A stretch of 64,000 nt of DNA, from NCBI RefSeq assembly GCF_900096585.1, contig NZ_FMYH01000003.1, positions 248,001 through 312,000 of the forward strand, given 5' to 3'. The notes under the pieces were generated by a model. The model was not told where the DNA came from. It saw only the letters and a program-made list of their open reading frames with translations, and did not search any database. This DNA is from Sanguibacter gelidistatuariae (lineage in GTDB: Bacteria > Actinomycetota > Actinomycetes > Actinomycetales > Cellulomonadaceae). Shown in pieces: positions 16,636-26,282 of the stretch (the stretch's first letter is position 1; every line of letters begins with the position of its first letter). The position numbers and the translations under genes were made by a program.

Positions 16636-17259
16636 GTGAACGAGCAGATGCCAGTGGCAGCACGCGGTGACGTGGCCGGCCTTGGATTGAACGACAGCAT
16701 CTACAACCGGCTCCTCAAGGAGCGCATCATCTGGCTTGGCTCCGAGGTGCGCGACGACAACGCGAACGCCATCTGCGCCCAGATGATGCTCCTCGCGGCG
16801 GAGGACCCCGAGAAGGACATCTACCTCTACATCAACTCGCCCGGTGGCTCGATCACCGCGGGCATGGCGATCTACGACACGATGCAGTTCATCCAGCCCG
16901 ACGTCGCGACAGTCGCGATGGGCATGGCTGCCTCGATGGGGCAGTTCCTGCTCTCCTCGGGTGCCAAGGGCAAGCGCTTCGCGACCCCGCACGCCCGCGT
17001 GATGATGCACCAGCCCTCCGGTGGTATCGGTGGCACCGCGACCGACGTCCGGATCAACGCCCAGCTCATCCTGCACATGAAGCGTGTGCTGGCCGAGCTG
17101 ATCGCCGAACAGACCGGCAAGACCACCGAGCAGATCCACACCGACTCCGACCGCGACCGCTGGTTCACCGCGGCCGAGGCTCTCGAGTACGGATTCATCG
17201 ACCGTGTTGTGACCCACGCGGGCTCGGTCCCCGGCGGCGGCGGCACGATCAGCTCCTGA
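16636..17259 (+). CDS. clpP1: ATP-dependent Clp protease proteolytic subunit 1
   Basis: Serine protease subunit of the Clp barrel. The 207 residues contain the catalytic Ser in [11 protein letters not shown], His in MMHQPSGG and Asp in [19 protein letters not shown] is the handle/oxyanion region. In actinobacteria ClpP1 and ClpP2 form mixed tetradecamers docked to ClpX or ClpC1. It starts at GTG with AAGGAG upstream. clpP2 follows after 40 bases, so the two are co-expressed for stoichiometric assembly. Confidence 0.97.
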   Translation: MNEQMPVAARGDVAGLGLNDSIYNRLLKERIIWLGSEVRDDNANAICAQMMLLAAEDPEKDIYLYINSPGGSITAGMAIYDTMQFIQPDVATVAMGMAASMGQFLLSSGAKGKRFATPHARVMMHQPSGGIGGTATDVRINAQLILHMKRVLAELIAEQTGKTTEQIHTDSDRDRWFTAAEALEYGFIDRVVTHAGSVPGGGGTISS

Positions 17260-17299
17260 GTCCGTCGCAAGCCACCAGAAGAGTTCGAGGAGTATCCCC

Positions 17300-17995
17300 A
17301 TGAGCATTGAGTCCCAGTTCATCTCGACCGCGCAGCGCCTCGCCGGCGCTGGTGGGCGTGCACTGCCCTACGGCGCGCCGCAGTCGCGGTACGTCCTTCC
17401 CCAGTTCGAGGAGCGCACGGCCTACGGCTTCAAGCGCCAGGACCCGTACAACAAGCTCTTCGAGGACCGCATCATCTTCCTCGGGGTCCAGGTCGACGAC
17501 GCCTCGGCGGACGACGTCATGGCCCAGCTGCTCGTGCTGGAGAGCCTCGAGCCCAACCGCGACATCATCATCTACATCAACTCACCGGGTGGTTCCTTCA
17601 CCGCGATGACGGCGATCTACGACACGATGCAGTACGTCACGTCGCAGATCCAGACGGTATGCCTGGGCCAGGCGGCCTCGGCCGCGGCAGTCCTGCTCGC
17701 CGCCGGCGCGCCGGGGAAGCGCCTCGCGCTGCCCAACGCCCGCGTCCTGATCCACCAGCCGTCGATGGAGGGCGGGGGCTACGCCCAGGCCTCCGACATC
17801 GAGATCCAGGCCAACGAGCTCATCCGCATGCGGGAGTGGCTCGAGGGGACGATCGCGCTGCACACCGGACGCGACGAGGCTGAGGTCCGCAAGGACATCG
17901 AGCGCGACAAGATCCTCAGCGCGCACCAGGCGCTCGAGTACGGCCTGGTCGACCAGGTCCTGGAGAGCCGCAAGCCGACCCTCGTCAAGAAGTGA
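17300..17995 (+). CDS. clpP2: ATP-dependent Clp protease proteolytic subunit 2
   Basis: Second ClpP paralog of 231 residues. Catalytic Ser is in [13 protein letters not shown], His in [11 protein letters not shown], and Asp in [21 protein letters not shown]. The longer N-terminus (about 55 residues before the core) is usual for actinobacterial ClpP2, which is processed during assembly. It is immediately followed by a very strong hairpin, beyond which lies clpX, the partner unfoldase. Confidence 0.97.
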   Translation: MSIESQFISTAQRLAGAGGRALPYGAPQSRYVLPQFEERTAYGFKRQDPYNKLFEDRIIFLGVQVDDASADDVMAQLLVLESLEPNRDIIIYINSPGGSFTAMTAIYDTMQYVTSQIQTVCLGQAASAAAVLLAAGAPGKRLALPNARVLIHQPSMEGGGYAQASDIEIQANELIRMREWLEGTIALHTGRDEAEVRKDIERDKILSAHQALEYGLVDQVLESRKPTLVKK

Positions 17996-18001
17996 AGCAC
18001 C

Positions 18002-18042
18002 CACCACCGGAGCGCCATAGCGACATTGGCGCTCCGGTGGTG
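18002..18042 (+). terminator. Hairpin between clpP2 and clpX
   Basis: Perfect 16-bp stem CACCACCGGAGCGCCA/TGGCGCTCCGGTGGTG with a 9-base loop, 6 bases after the clpP2 stop. No T-run follows. It either ends the clpP transcript, so that clpX has its own promoter, or reduces read-through. Confidence 0.8.
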
Positions 18043-18145
18043 TGCAATGGACGCAAGATCATTCGGACCAGCGTCAGCACAAGACCGTGCAGCGGCGCGG
18101 GACGACGATCGCTCCGCACGGGAGCGGACCGGGAGGAGACCTACT

Positions 18146-19426
<1,281 letters not shown>

Positions 19427-19430
19427 GTCG

Positions 19431-19787
19431 ATGACGTCCCCGGACGACCGATCTGACCCGACCCAAGAACCCGCCATCCGGGACGAGATCCTGCGCCTGC
19501 GGTCCAGCATCGACAACGTCGACGGGGCCTTGGTGTACCTGCTCGCCGAACGCTTCAAGTTCACCCAACGAGTCGGTGAGCTCAAGGCGCAGGGCGGGGT
19601 GGTGCCCGCCGACCCGCTGCGCGAGCGGCTGCAGATCGAGCGACTGACGACGATCGCCCTCGAGGCCGGTCTCGATCCGGCCTTCGCGGAGAAGTTCCGC
19701 GAGTTCATCGTCTCCGAGGTGATCCGTCACCATGAGCGGATCGCGGCCGAGCACGGCCGCGCGGGTGTCCTCGACACGTATTCCTGA
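19431..19787 (+). CDS. Chorismate mutase (AroQ type)
   Basis: Converts chorismate to prephenate on the way to Phe and Tyr. The protein has 118 residues. The AroQ helical core spans about residues 18-105, with the catalytic-type pattern LRSSIDNVDGALVYLLAERF, RVGELKAQGGVVPADPLRE and FREFIVSEVIRHHERIA. This is the monofunctional intracellular form. It begins 4 bases after the clpX stop, with no clear Shine-Dalgarno of its own, so it depends on clpX translation. The functional link to proteolysis is unclear, but the arrangement recurs in related actinobacteria as far as I recall. Confidence 0.9.
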   Translation: MTSPDDRSDPTQEPAIRDEILRLRSSIDNVDGALVYLLAERFKFTQRVGELKAQGGVVPADPLRERLQIERLTTIALEAGLDPAFAEKFREFIVSEVIRHHERIAAEHGRAGVLDTYS

Positions 19788-19925
19788 GACCGGTGCGTGC
19801 CGGCCGCTGAACCGCTGAGGACTGACGTGGGGTGGCGGGGCCCCTCCGGGTGACAGAGACTGAAGTGCCCGCGGTCGACCCGTTCCAGGGCCGTCCGCCC
19901 CCGACGGAAGGCACGAGGTCTCTGC

Positions 19926-21125
19926 ATGAAGATTGACTGGCTCAAGCCGCTTCTGGGAACACCCGGCCCGTTCGCTACGGTCTACATCGACGTGACCCGC
20001 TCCGGTGAAGGCGACCGAGAGGTGGAGAACAGGTGGAAGGGGCTGAGGCGCTCCCTCGAGAAGGACGGCGCCGACGCCGCAGTGATCGCCTCGATCGAGG
20101 ACGAGGTGGTCCGGCCCACCCGGATCGGCGGACCGCACGGCCGGGTGATGATTGCGAACCTCCGTGACGGGATCCTCGTCGATCGGATCATCAAGGACCC
20201 GCCCGCGGTCCAGAAGGCGACCTACGGTCCCGTGCCCGAGCTGCTCCAGGCAGCCCGCGCAGCCGACGAGTCGGTCGACTACCTGCGTGTCGTCGTCGAC
20301 AGGCAGGGTGCCGATCTCACCTGGTCCGAGGCCGGTGGGCACCTGCCGTATTCGCAGCCAGAGGCGATCGAGGGCGGCCACGATGTGATCAACAAGGTCG
20401 CGACCGGGGGAATGTCGCACAAGCGGCTCGAGTCCCGCGCTGAGGACTCCTGGGAGCGCAACGCGGAGATCGTCGCGGCCGAGATCGAACGCCAGGTCGC
20501 GGCGCACCGGCCCGAGCTGATCCTGCTCACCGGCGACGTCCGGGCGGTCGCCCTGCTGCGGGCGGAGCTGGGGAAGAAGACCCTTGAGCTGGTCGTGGAC
20601 GTGGCCGGAGGGGCCCGCGGACCGGGCGTCAACGTGGGCGCCTTCGAGGCCAACATCAGCCAGGCGCTGGCGCAGTTCCGTGCACGACGTCGCGACGAGG
20701 TGCTCGAGATGTTCCGGGCGGAGCGGGGCCGTAACATCGGCGGGGTGAGCGGCCTGGAGAGCGTGGTCGCCGTCCTCGCTCGCGGGCAGGTGCGGGAGCT
20801 GTTGCTCTCCGACGAGTACGGCCCCGATACCGAGCTCGGAGCGCAGGAGGTGTGGGTCGGTTCCGAGCCGCTGCAGGTCGCGCTCACGCAGGCAGGGCTC
20901 GCCGAGCTCGCCGTGACGGACGGTGCATATCAGCTGCCCGCGACGGTCGCTCTTGTGCGGGCCGCCTTGGGCCAGGACGCCGGGCTGACCTTCGTCCCCA
21001 CCGACGCGGTGTCCCTCGGTGACGGCGTCGGTGCGGTGCTGCGCTGGCACGACGACGGCACACCGGGGGATGGACTCGCTCCCAGCCTGTCCTCGGACAG
21101 CACCCGGATCAACAACCTCGCCTGA
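19926..21125 (+). CDS. baeRF2-domain protein (Rv2629-like, release-factor fold)
   Basis: Protein of 399 residues whose layout matches Rv2629-type actinobacterial proteins, classed in the bacterial-archaeo-eukaryotic release factor family 2. Shared points are the N-terminal GPFATVYIDVTRSGEGDREVENRWKGLR, the segment YLRVVVDRQGADLTW, a PELILLTGDVRAVALLRAEL strand-helix, and the C-terminal VVAVLARGQVRELLLSDE and DGVGAVLRWHDD. Relatives carry eRF1-like folds and are linked to ribosome rescue or hibernation, but the biochemical role is unproven. It is a single gene ended by a 17-bp hairpin. Confidence 0.8.
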   Translation: MKIDWLKPLLGTPGPFATVYIDVTRSGEGDREVENRWKGLRRSLEKDGADAAVIASIEDEVVRPTRIGGPHGRVMIANLRDGILVDRIIKDPPAVQKATYGPVPELLQAARAADESVDYLRVVVDRQGADLTWSEAGGHLPYSQPEAIEGGHDVINKVATGGMSHKRLESRAEDSWERNAEIVAAEIERQVAAHRPELILLTGDVRAVALLRAELGKKTLELVVDVAGGARGPGVNVGAFEANISQALAQFRARRRDEVLEMFRAERGRNIGGVSGLESVVAVLARGQVRELLLSDEYGPDTELGAQEVWVGSEPLQVALTQAGLAELAVTDGAYQLPATVALVRAALGQDAGLTFVPTDAVSLGDGVGAVLRWHDDGTPGDGLAPSLSSDSTRINNLA

Positions 21126-21155
21126 TCGGCCTGGCCGCCGGCACGGCGGCCACCT

Positions 21156-21199
21156 GCCCTGGTCGGACCCCCACGACGTCGCGGGGGTCCGACCAGGGC
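21156..21199. terminator. Very strong bidirectional terminator
   Basis: Perfect 17-bp stem GCCCTGGTCGGACCCCC/GGGGGTCCGACCAGGGC with a 10-base loop. A smaller hairpin TGGCCGCCG/CGGCGGCCA lies just before it (21132-21152). It separates convergent transcripts. Confidence 0.85.
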
Positions 21200-21213
21200 C
21201 ATGGGTCGTGCAG

Positions 21214-21312
21214 TCAGGACCCGTCGTCGACGACGGAGATGAAGAAGACGGCCGCGTAGTGCACCTTGGTGAAGTCCACCGCGTCGATCGAGATGATCGG
21301 GCTGTGGGCCAC
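21214..21312 (-). CDS. Possible 32-residue ORF coupled to fadD
   Basis: The ORF MAHSPIISIDAVDFTKVHYA then AVFFISVVDDGS begins at a GTG two bases after the fadD stop and ends 15 bases before the terminator hairpin, so it is on the same transcript. All 32 sense codons end in G or C, which strongly resembles the coding bias of neighbouring genes and is unlikely for noncoding DNA even at this GC. I do not recognise the sequence. It could be a real small protein or the remains of a longer one. Confidence 0.4.
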   Translation of the reverse strand: MAHSPIISIDAVDFTKVHYAAVFFISVVDDGS

Positions 21313-21314
21313 GA

Positions 21315-23114
21315 TCAGTACTTGGTGTAGATCTGCTCGATCTCCGGCATGAAGTCCTTGAGCACAAGGGAGCGCTTGACCTTGAGCGACGGGGTCAGGT
21401 ACCCGTTCTCCTCCGTGAAGTCGGTCGTGAGGACCCGGATCTTGCGGATCGACTCGGCCCGGGAGACTGCCTCGTTCGTGCGCTCGACGGCCCGGTCGAG
21501 CGCCTCGAGAACCTCCGGGCTGCGGCTCGCAGTTGCCGCGTCCATGGCTGGGAGGCCATGGCTGCGCAGCCAGCCGGGCAGCATCTCTGCGTCCAGGGTG
21601 ACCAGCGCGGCGATGAACGGCTTCTGGTCGCCGACCACGACGCACTGGCTGACGAGCGGGTGCCCACGCAGGCGATCCTCGAGCAGGGCGGGGGCGACGT
21701 TCTTGCCGCCCGCGGTCACGATGATCTCCTTCTTGCGACCGGTGATCCGCAGGTATCCGTCGGAGTCGAGGGAGCCGAGGTCGCCCGTGCGGAACCATCC
21801 GTCCACCAGGGCCTCCGCGGTGGCCTCGGGGTTGTTGTGGTAGCCGCGGAAGAGGTGGTCGCCGCCGATGAGGATCTCGCCGTCGTCGTCGATCCGCATG
21901 CGGGTACCCGGGAACGCGGGGCCGACCGTGCCGATCTTGATCAGGCCCGGCAGGTTCACGGCGGTCGCGGAGGTGCTCTCGGTGAGGCCGTAGCCCTCGA
22001 GGACGGTCAGCCCGATGCCGCGGTAGAAGTGACCCAGCCGCTCGCCCAGCGGTGCACCGCCGGAGACCGCGTACCGGGTGCCGCCCAGCGCCGCGCGCAG
22101 CTTGCGGTAGACGAGCACGCCGGCCAGGGCATGCTGCACCTTGAGGGGGAAGGGGGCACCACCTACGGTCTCGCTGGCCTTGGAGTATGCGATGGAAACC
22201 TTCGCCGCCCACCGGAACAGCGTGAGCTTCGTCCCCGTGCCGGCCTTCTGCTCGGAGGAGTTGTAGACCTTCTCGAAGACCCGCGGGACGGCGAGCAGGA
22301 AGGTCGGTCGGAAGATCGCCAGGTCGGGCAGCAGGTTCCGGGTGTCGGGGGTGTGCCCCATGACCGCCCCCGAGGTCACGCACAGCACCTCGATGAACCG
22401 CGCGAAGACGTGCGCGAGCGGCATGAACAGCAGTGTGCGAGAGCCGGGGGTCGCGCAGACCTCGCCCAGGCCGCCGACCCCGTTGCGGGTGAGGTACACG
22501 AAGTTCCAGTGCGTGAGCTCGACGCCCTTGGGCCGCCCGGTGGTCCCGGAGGTGTAGATGATCGTGGCGAGGCTGCTTCCCCGCACGCCGGCGGAGCGGG
22601 CGGTGATCTCGCCGTCGGTGATCGCGCTGCCGGCGGCGCGCAGCGTCTCGATCGCGTCCTCGTCGATGACGAGGACGGCCTCGACGCCGGGGAGGGTGGA
22701 GCGCGCGTCGTCGAGCAGGACGCCGTGCGCGGTGGTCTCCACGATGGCGAGCCGCACGCCGGCGTCGGAGCAGATCCAGCGGATCTGCTCGACCGAGCTC
22801 GTCTCGTACACCGGCACCGGGACGGCGCCCACTGCCCAGATCGCGAAGTCGAGCAGGGTCCACTCGTAGCGGGTGCGGGACATGATCGCGACCCGGTCGC
22901 CCACCGCGATCCCGTGGGCGACCAGGCCCTTGGCCACGGCCGTGACCTGCGCCTGGAACTCCCGCGCGGTGATCGGGATCCACGTGTCGCCGAGGTGGGC
23001 CTTGCGCTCGATGAGCACCCCGCCCCCGGCCGTGGCCACCCGGGTGGCCAGCAGGGTGTTGATCGACGTCTCCTCGGAGACGTCGACCACGCTGGGTGAG
23101 GAGAACTCGCGCAT
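21315..23114 (-). CDS. fadD: Long-chain fatty acid-CoA ligase (FadD15-like)
   Basis: AMP-forming acyl-CoA synthetase that activates fatty acids through an acyl-adenylate. The 599 residues contain P-loop-like motif A5 (TIIYTSGTTGRPKGVELTH), the A3 motif GYGLTEST, TGDLGSLDSDGYLRITGRKKEI (A7-A8), and a C-terminal lysine region LTPSLKVKRSLVLKDF. It resembles the FadD15 group that activates long-chain fatty acids for lipid synthesis and degradation. The start at 23114 gives MREFSSPSVVDVS, a common beginning for the group. It lies 75 bases downstream of valS on the same strand; a link is not obvious. Confidence 0.92.
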   Translation of the reverse strand: MREFSSPSVVDVSEETSINTLLATRVATAGGGVLIERKAHLGDTWIPITAREFQAQVTAVAKGLVAHGIAVGDRVAIMSRTRYEWTLLDFAIWAVGAVPVPVYETSSVEQIRWICSDAGVRLAIVETTAHGVLLDDARSTLPGVEAVLVIDEDAIETLRAAGSAITDGEITARSAGVRGSSLATIIYTSGTTGRPKGVELTHWNFVYLTRNGVGGLGEVCATPGSRTLLFMPLAHVFARFIEVLCVTSGAVMGHTPDTRNLLPDLAIFRPTFLLAVPRVFEKVYNSSEQKAGTGTKLTLFRWAAKVSIAYSKASETVGGAPFPLKVQHALAGVLVYRKLRAALGGTRYAVSGGAPLGERLGHFYRGIGLTVLEGYGLTESTSATAVNLPGLIKIGTVGPAFPGTRMRIDDDGEILIGGDHLFRGYHNNPEATAEALVDGWFRTGDLGSLDSDGYLRITGRKKEIIVTAGGKNVAPALLEDRLRGHPLVSQCVVVGDQKPFIAALVTLDAEMLPGWLRSHGLPAMDAATASRSPEVLEALDRAVERTNEAVSRAESIRKIRVLTTDFTEENGYLTPSLKVKRSLVLKDFMPEIEQIYTKY

Positions 23115-23189
23115 GGTGTGCCTTTCTCGGCGCTGAGCGGCGGGGCTGGGGGGACTGGCAGGGCTGGTGACTTGCAGGACTGGAGTGGG

Positions 23190-25898
23190 TCAGCCGCGAG
23201 GCTGCTTGGCCTCGGCTTCGCCCAGCTCGGACTGCACGACGACGATGCCGCCCTGGACGGCCTGGTCACCCAGGCCGTCGGCCGCGATGTCGAGCCGGAG
23301 CTCCCCGGTCACCCGACCGGCTCCCCGGACGTCGACCAGGGCCGACTCGATCGCGTGCAGGTACGGGCGGGGCACGGCCAGCTCGACGAGCAGGATCGGC
23401 GTGCGCATGGACACCTTGGCCTCGGACTTGACCTTGCGCAGCGCCGCGAGGGCGTGACCGGCCGCGGTGAGCACCGACGTGTCGGCGTCCCCGGCTGCCT
23501 CGCGCAGGCCACCCGAGGTGGGCCAGGCTGCCTGGTGCACGGACCCTTCGCGCCACCAGGACCAGACCTCTTCGGTCGCGAACGGCAGGACCGGTGCGAA
23601 CAGACGCAGCAGCGTGTCGAGCGCGATGGCCAGCCCGGTGCGGGCCGAGTCGGTCTCGGGGGAGACGTCAACCGCTCCGGCGCCGTAGGCACGGTCCTTG
23701 ACCAGCTCGAGGTAGTCGTCGCAGAACGTCCAGAAGAACGTCTCGGAGACCTCGAGGGCCTTGGTGTGGTCGTAGGACTCGAGTGCCGCGGTCGCGCGGT
23801 CCACGACGTCGGCCAGACCGGCGAGCATGGCGCGGTCGATCGGCTCGGTGACCCGGGCGGGGTCGAGGCTGACCTCGCCCTCACCGGCGAAGGAGAGCGC
23901 AAACTTGCTCGCGTTGAGGACCTTGATCGCCAGGCGGCGGCCGATCTTCATCTGCCCGACCTCGAAGGCCGCGTCGGTGCCCAGGCGGGCCGAGGCCGCC
24001 CAGTAGCGGACGGCGTCGGAGCCGTGTTCTTCGAGCAGGCCCATCGGGGTCACGACGTTGCCCTTGGACTTGGACATCTTCTTGCGGTCCGGGTCGAGGA
24101 TCCAGCCGGAGATCGCGGCGTTGGCCCAAGGCAGCGAGCCGTGCTCGAGGTGGGAGCGCACGACCGTGGAGAACAGCCAGGTGCGGATGATGTCCTGGCC
24201 CTGGGGGCGCAGGTCCATCGGGAAGACGCGGGAGAAGAGGTCCGGGTCCGTGAGCCAGCCGCCGGCGATCTGCGGGGTGAGCGACGACGTCGCCCAGGTG
24301 TCCATGATGTCTGGGTCGCCGATGAAGCCGCTGGCTGCACCACGCTGGTCCGCGGTGTAGCCCGCGGGCGAGTCCGAGGACGGGTCGATGGGCAGCAAGG
24401 CCTCGTCCGGGACGATCGGGGCGTCCCACTGCGGCTCGCCGTGGGCGTCGAGGGGGTACCAGACAGGGATCGGCACACCGAAGAAGCGCTGGCGTGAGAC
24501 GAGCCAGTCGCCGTTGAGGCCGCCCACCCAGTTGGAGTAGCGCACGGCCATGAACTCGGGGTGGAACTTCAGCTCGTCACCGCGGGCGAGCAGCGTGGTG
24601 TTGAGGTCCGCATCGCGGCCACCGTTGCGGATGTACCACTGGCGGCTCGTGACGATCTCTAGGGGCTTGTCGCCCTTCTCGAAGAAGTTCGTCTTGCGCT
24701 GGGTGGCGACCGGCTCGCCGTCCAGGTCGCCGGACTCGCGCAGCGCGTCGACGATCGCCGAGCGAGCGGAGAACGTCGTCTTGCCCAGGAGCTCGGTGAA
24801 GAGCGCGACGGCGCGCTCGGACGTGAGCCACTCGGGGACCTCGCGGGTCAGGCGGCCGTCGCGGACGAGGATCGACCGGGTCGGCAGCTGCAGCTCGCGC
24901 CACCACTGCACGTCGGTGAGGTCGCCGAAGGTGCAGCACATGGCGATGCCCGCGCCCTTGTCCGGCTCAGCGGCCGTGTGCGCGATGACCGGCACCTCGA
25001 CGTCGAAGAGCGGGGAGCGCACGGTCGTGCCGAAGAGGTGCTGGTAGCGCTCGTCGTCGGGGTGCGCGATGAGCGCGACGCAGGCCGGGAGCAGCTCGGG
25101 GCGGGTCGTCTCGATGTAGATCTTCGAGCCGTCGGGGGCGTGGAAGGCGACCTTGTGGAAGTGGCCGGGGTAGTCGCGTGCCTCGAGCTCGGCCTGGGCG
25201 ACGGCGGTCTGGAACGTGACGTCCCACAGGCCCGGGGCCTCGGCCTGGTAGGCCTCGCCGCGGGCGAGGTTGCGCAGGAAGGCGGTCTGCGCGGTGGCCT
25301 GGGCAGTCTGCCCGATGGTCTGGTAGTGGTGCTTCCAGTCGACGCTCAGGCCGAGGTAGCGCCACAGCGCCTCGAACTGTTGCTCGTCCTCGGCGGTGAG
25401 GCGCTCGCACAGCTCGACGAAGTTCTTGCGGCTGATCGGCTGCTGGTCGGCAGCCTTGACGCTCTTGCCCTCGGCGCCCTCGAAGGGCGGCACGAAGTTC
25501 TCGGTGTACGGCAGCGACGGGTCGCAGCGCACGCCGTAGTAGTTCTGCACCCGGCGCTCGGTGGGCAGACCGTTGTCGTCCCAGCCCATCGGGTAGAAGA
25601 CGGACTTGCCGCGCATGCGCTGGAAGCGGGCGACGACGTCGGTGTGGGTGTAGCTGAAGACGTGACCAACGTGCAGCGAGCCGGAGACGGTCGGCGGCGG
25701 GGTGTCGATCGAGTACACCTGGGCGCGCTCGGCCGTGCGGTCGAAGGCGTAGGTGCCCTGCTCTGACCACGCGGCGTCCCACTGGCCCTCGAGGCCGTCC
25801 AGGCTGACCTTGTCCGGAACCTGCTTGACCGTGGCCACCAGGGACTGCGGCGGGGTCGGGGCGTTCGCGGGCGCGGGGAAGTCAGCAGATGAGCTCAT
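23190..25898 (-). CDS. valS: Valine-tRNA ligase
   Basis: Class I aminoacyl-tRNA synthetase of 902 residues. HIGH appears as HVGH in TVSGSLHVGHVFSYTHTD, KMSKS in KKMSKSKGNVV, the editing CP1 domain lies between (including AVIGDP-like GSKIYIETTRPELLPACVALIAHPDDE), and the anticodon-binding domain follows. The DDNGLPTERRVQN motif marks the actinobacterial/archaeal-like ValRS type. I set the start at ATG 25898 (MSSSADFPAPAN) with AGGT upstream; a 37-codon longer frame has no support. There is no T-box upstream in the divergent region shared with the ABC operon. Confidence 0.96.
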   Translation of the reverse strand: MSSSADFPAPANAPTPPQSLVATVKQVPDKVSLDGLEGQWDAAWSEQGTYAFDRTAERAQVYSIDTPPPTVSGSLHVGHVFSYTHTDVVARFQRMRGKSVFYPMGWDDNGLPTERRVQNYYGVRCDPSLPYTENFVPPFEGAEGKSVKAADQQPISRKNFVELCERLTAEDEQQFEALWRYLGLSVDWKHHYQTIGQTAQATAQTAFLRNLARGEAYQAEAPGLWDVTFQTAVAQAELEARDYPGHFHKVAFHAPDGSKIYIETTRPELLPACVALIAHPDDERYQHLFGTTVRSPLFDVEVPVIAHTAAEPDKGAGIAMCCTFGDLTDVQWWRELQLPTRSILVRDGRLTREVPEWLTSERAVALFTELLGKTTFSARSAIVDALRESGDLDGEPVATQRKTNFFEKGDKPLEIVTSRQWYIRNGGRDADLNTTLLARGDELKFHPEFMAVRYSNWVGGLNGDWLVSRQRFFGVPIPVWYPLDAHGEPQWDAPIVPDEALLPIDPSSDSPAGYTADQRGAASGFIGDPDIMDTWATSSLTPQIAGGWLTDPDLFSRVFPMDLRPQGQDIIRTWLFSTVVRSHLEHGSLPWANAAISGWILDPDRKKMSKSKGNVVTPMGLLEEHGSDAVRYWAASARLGTDAAFEVGQMKIGRRLAIKVLNASKFALSFAGEGEVSLDPARVTEPIDRAMLAGLADVVDRATAALESYDHTKALEVSETFFWTFCDDYLELVKDRAYGAGAVDVSPETDSARTGLAIALDTLLRLFAPVLPFATEEVWSWWREGSVHQAAWPTSGGLREAAGDADTSVLTAAGHALAALRKVKSEAKVSMRTPILLVELAVPRPYLHAIESALVDVRGAGRVTGELRLDIAADGLGDQAVQGGIVVVQSELGEAEAKQPRG

Positions 25899-26055
25899 GG
25901 GACCTATCTTCCCAGATTCAGGCCCCGATGCTGTCCTCGTTCCGTTTTCATCTTGTCGGGACAAGCCGGCCGGGGGCCAGTGGGCGATCGGCGACCCCGA
26001 TTCCTGCACGGTCGAGGGGTGGACGCCGCTGGCGCGTCCCGGCGCGGACCATCAA

Positions 26056-26093
26056 ATCTCAAGAAGTGATACGCATCTCAAAAAGTGATACGT
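26056..26093 (+). promoter_or_regulatory. Tandem 19-bp direct repeats in ABC operon promoter
   Basis: Two head-to-tail copies, ATCTCAAGAAGTGATACGC and ATCTCAAAAAGTGATACGT, match at 17 of 19 positions. They are AT-rich against a GC-rich background. GATAAT at 26096-26101 directly after them is a good -10 candidate, so the repeats would cover the -35 region, as for an activator or repressor binding as tandem dimers. No dedicated regulator gene is adjacent. Confidence 0.6.
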
Positions 26094-26213
26094 CTGATAA
26101 TGCATGGCGAGACGGCGTAGGGTGAGCGGACCGCGAACGAGGAGCAGTGCTCCTCGCCGGTGACGAGCGCCCGCCGGGTCGTTCGAGCGAATCTCGCAGA
26201 CAGGGAAGCAACC

Positions 26214-26270
26214 GTGAGCGGAATGTGTTGTCGGTTCAGCCGTCACCGCCTCCGTTCCACGACCCCTTAA
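26214..26270 (+). CDS. Candidate cysteine leader peptide of peptide-type ABC operon
   Basis: 18-residue ORF MSGMCCRFSRHRLRSTTP starts at GTG with AGGGAAG 6-8 bases upstream. It holds a Cys-Cys pair at residues 5-6. Its stop TAA overlaps the AAGGA ribosome-binding site of the following permease gene, so ribosome movement over this ORF can directly affect initiation downstream. The pattern fits actinobacterial Cys-responsive leaders and hints that the transporter brings in a sulfur source. A palindrome CGAGGAGCA/TGCTCCTCG (26138-26156) lies upstream. Confidence 0.5.
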   Translation: MSGMCCRFSRHRLRSTTP

Positions 26271-26282
26271 GGACCTGCGCTC

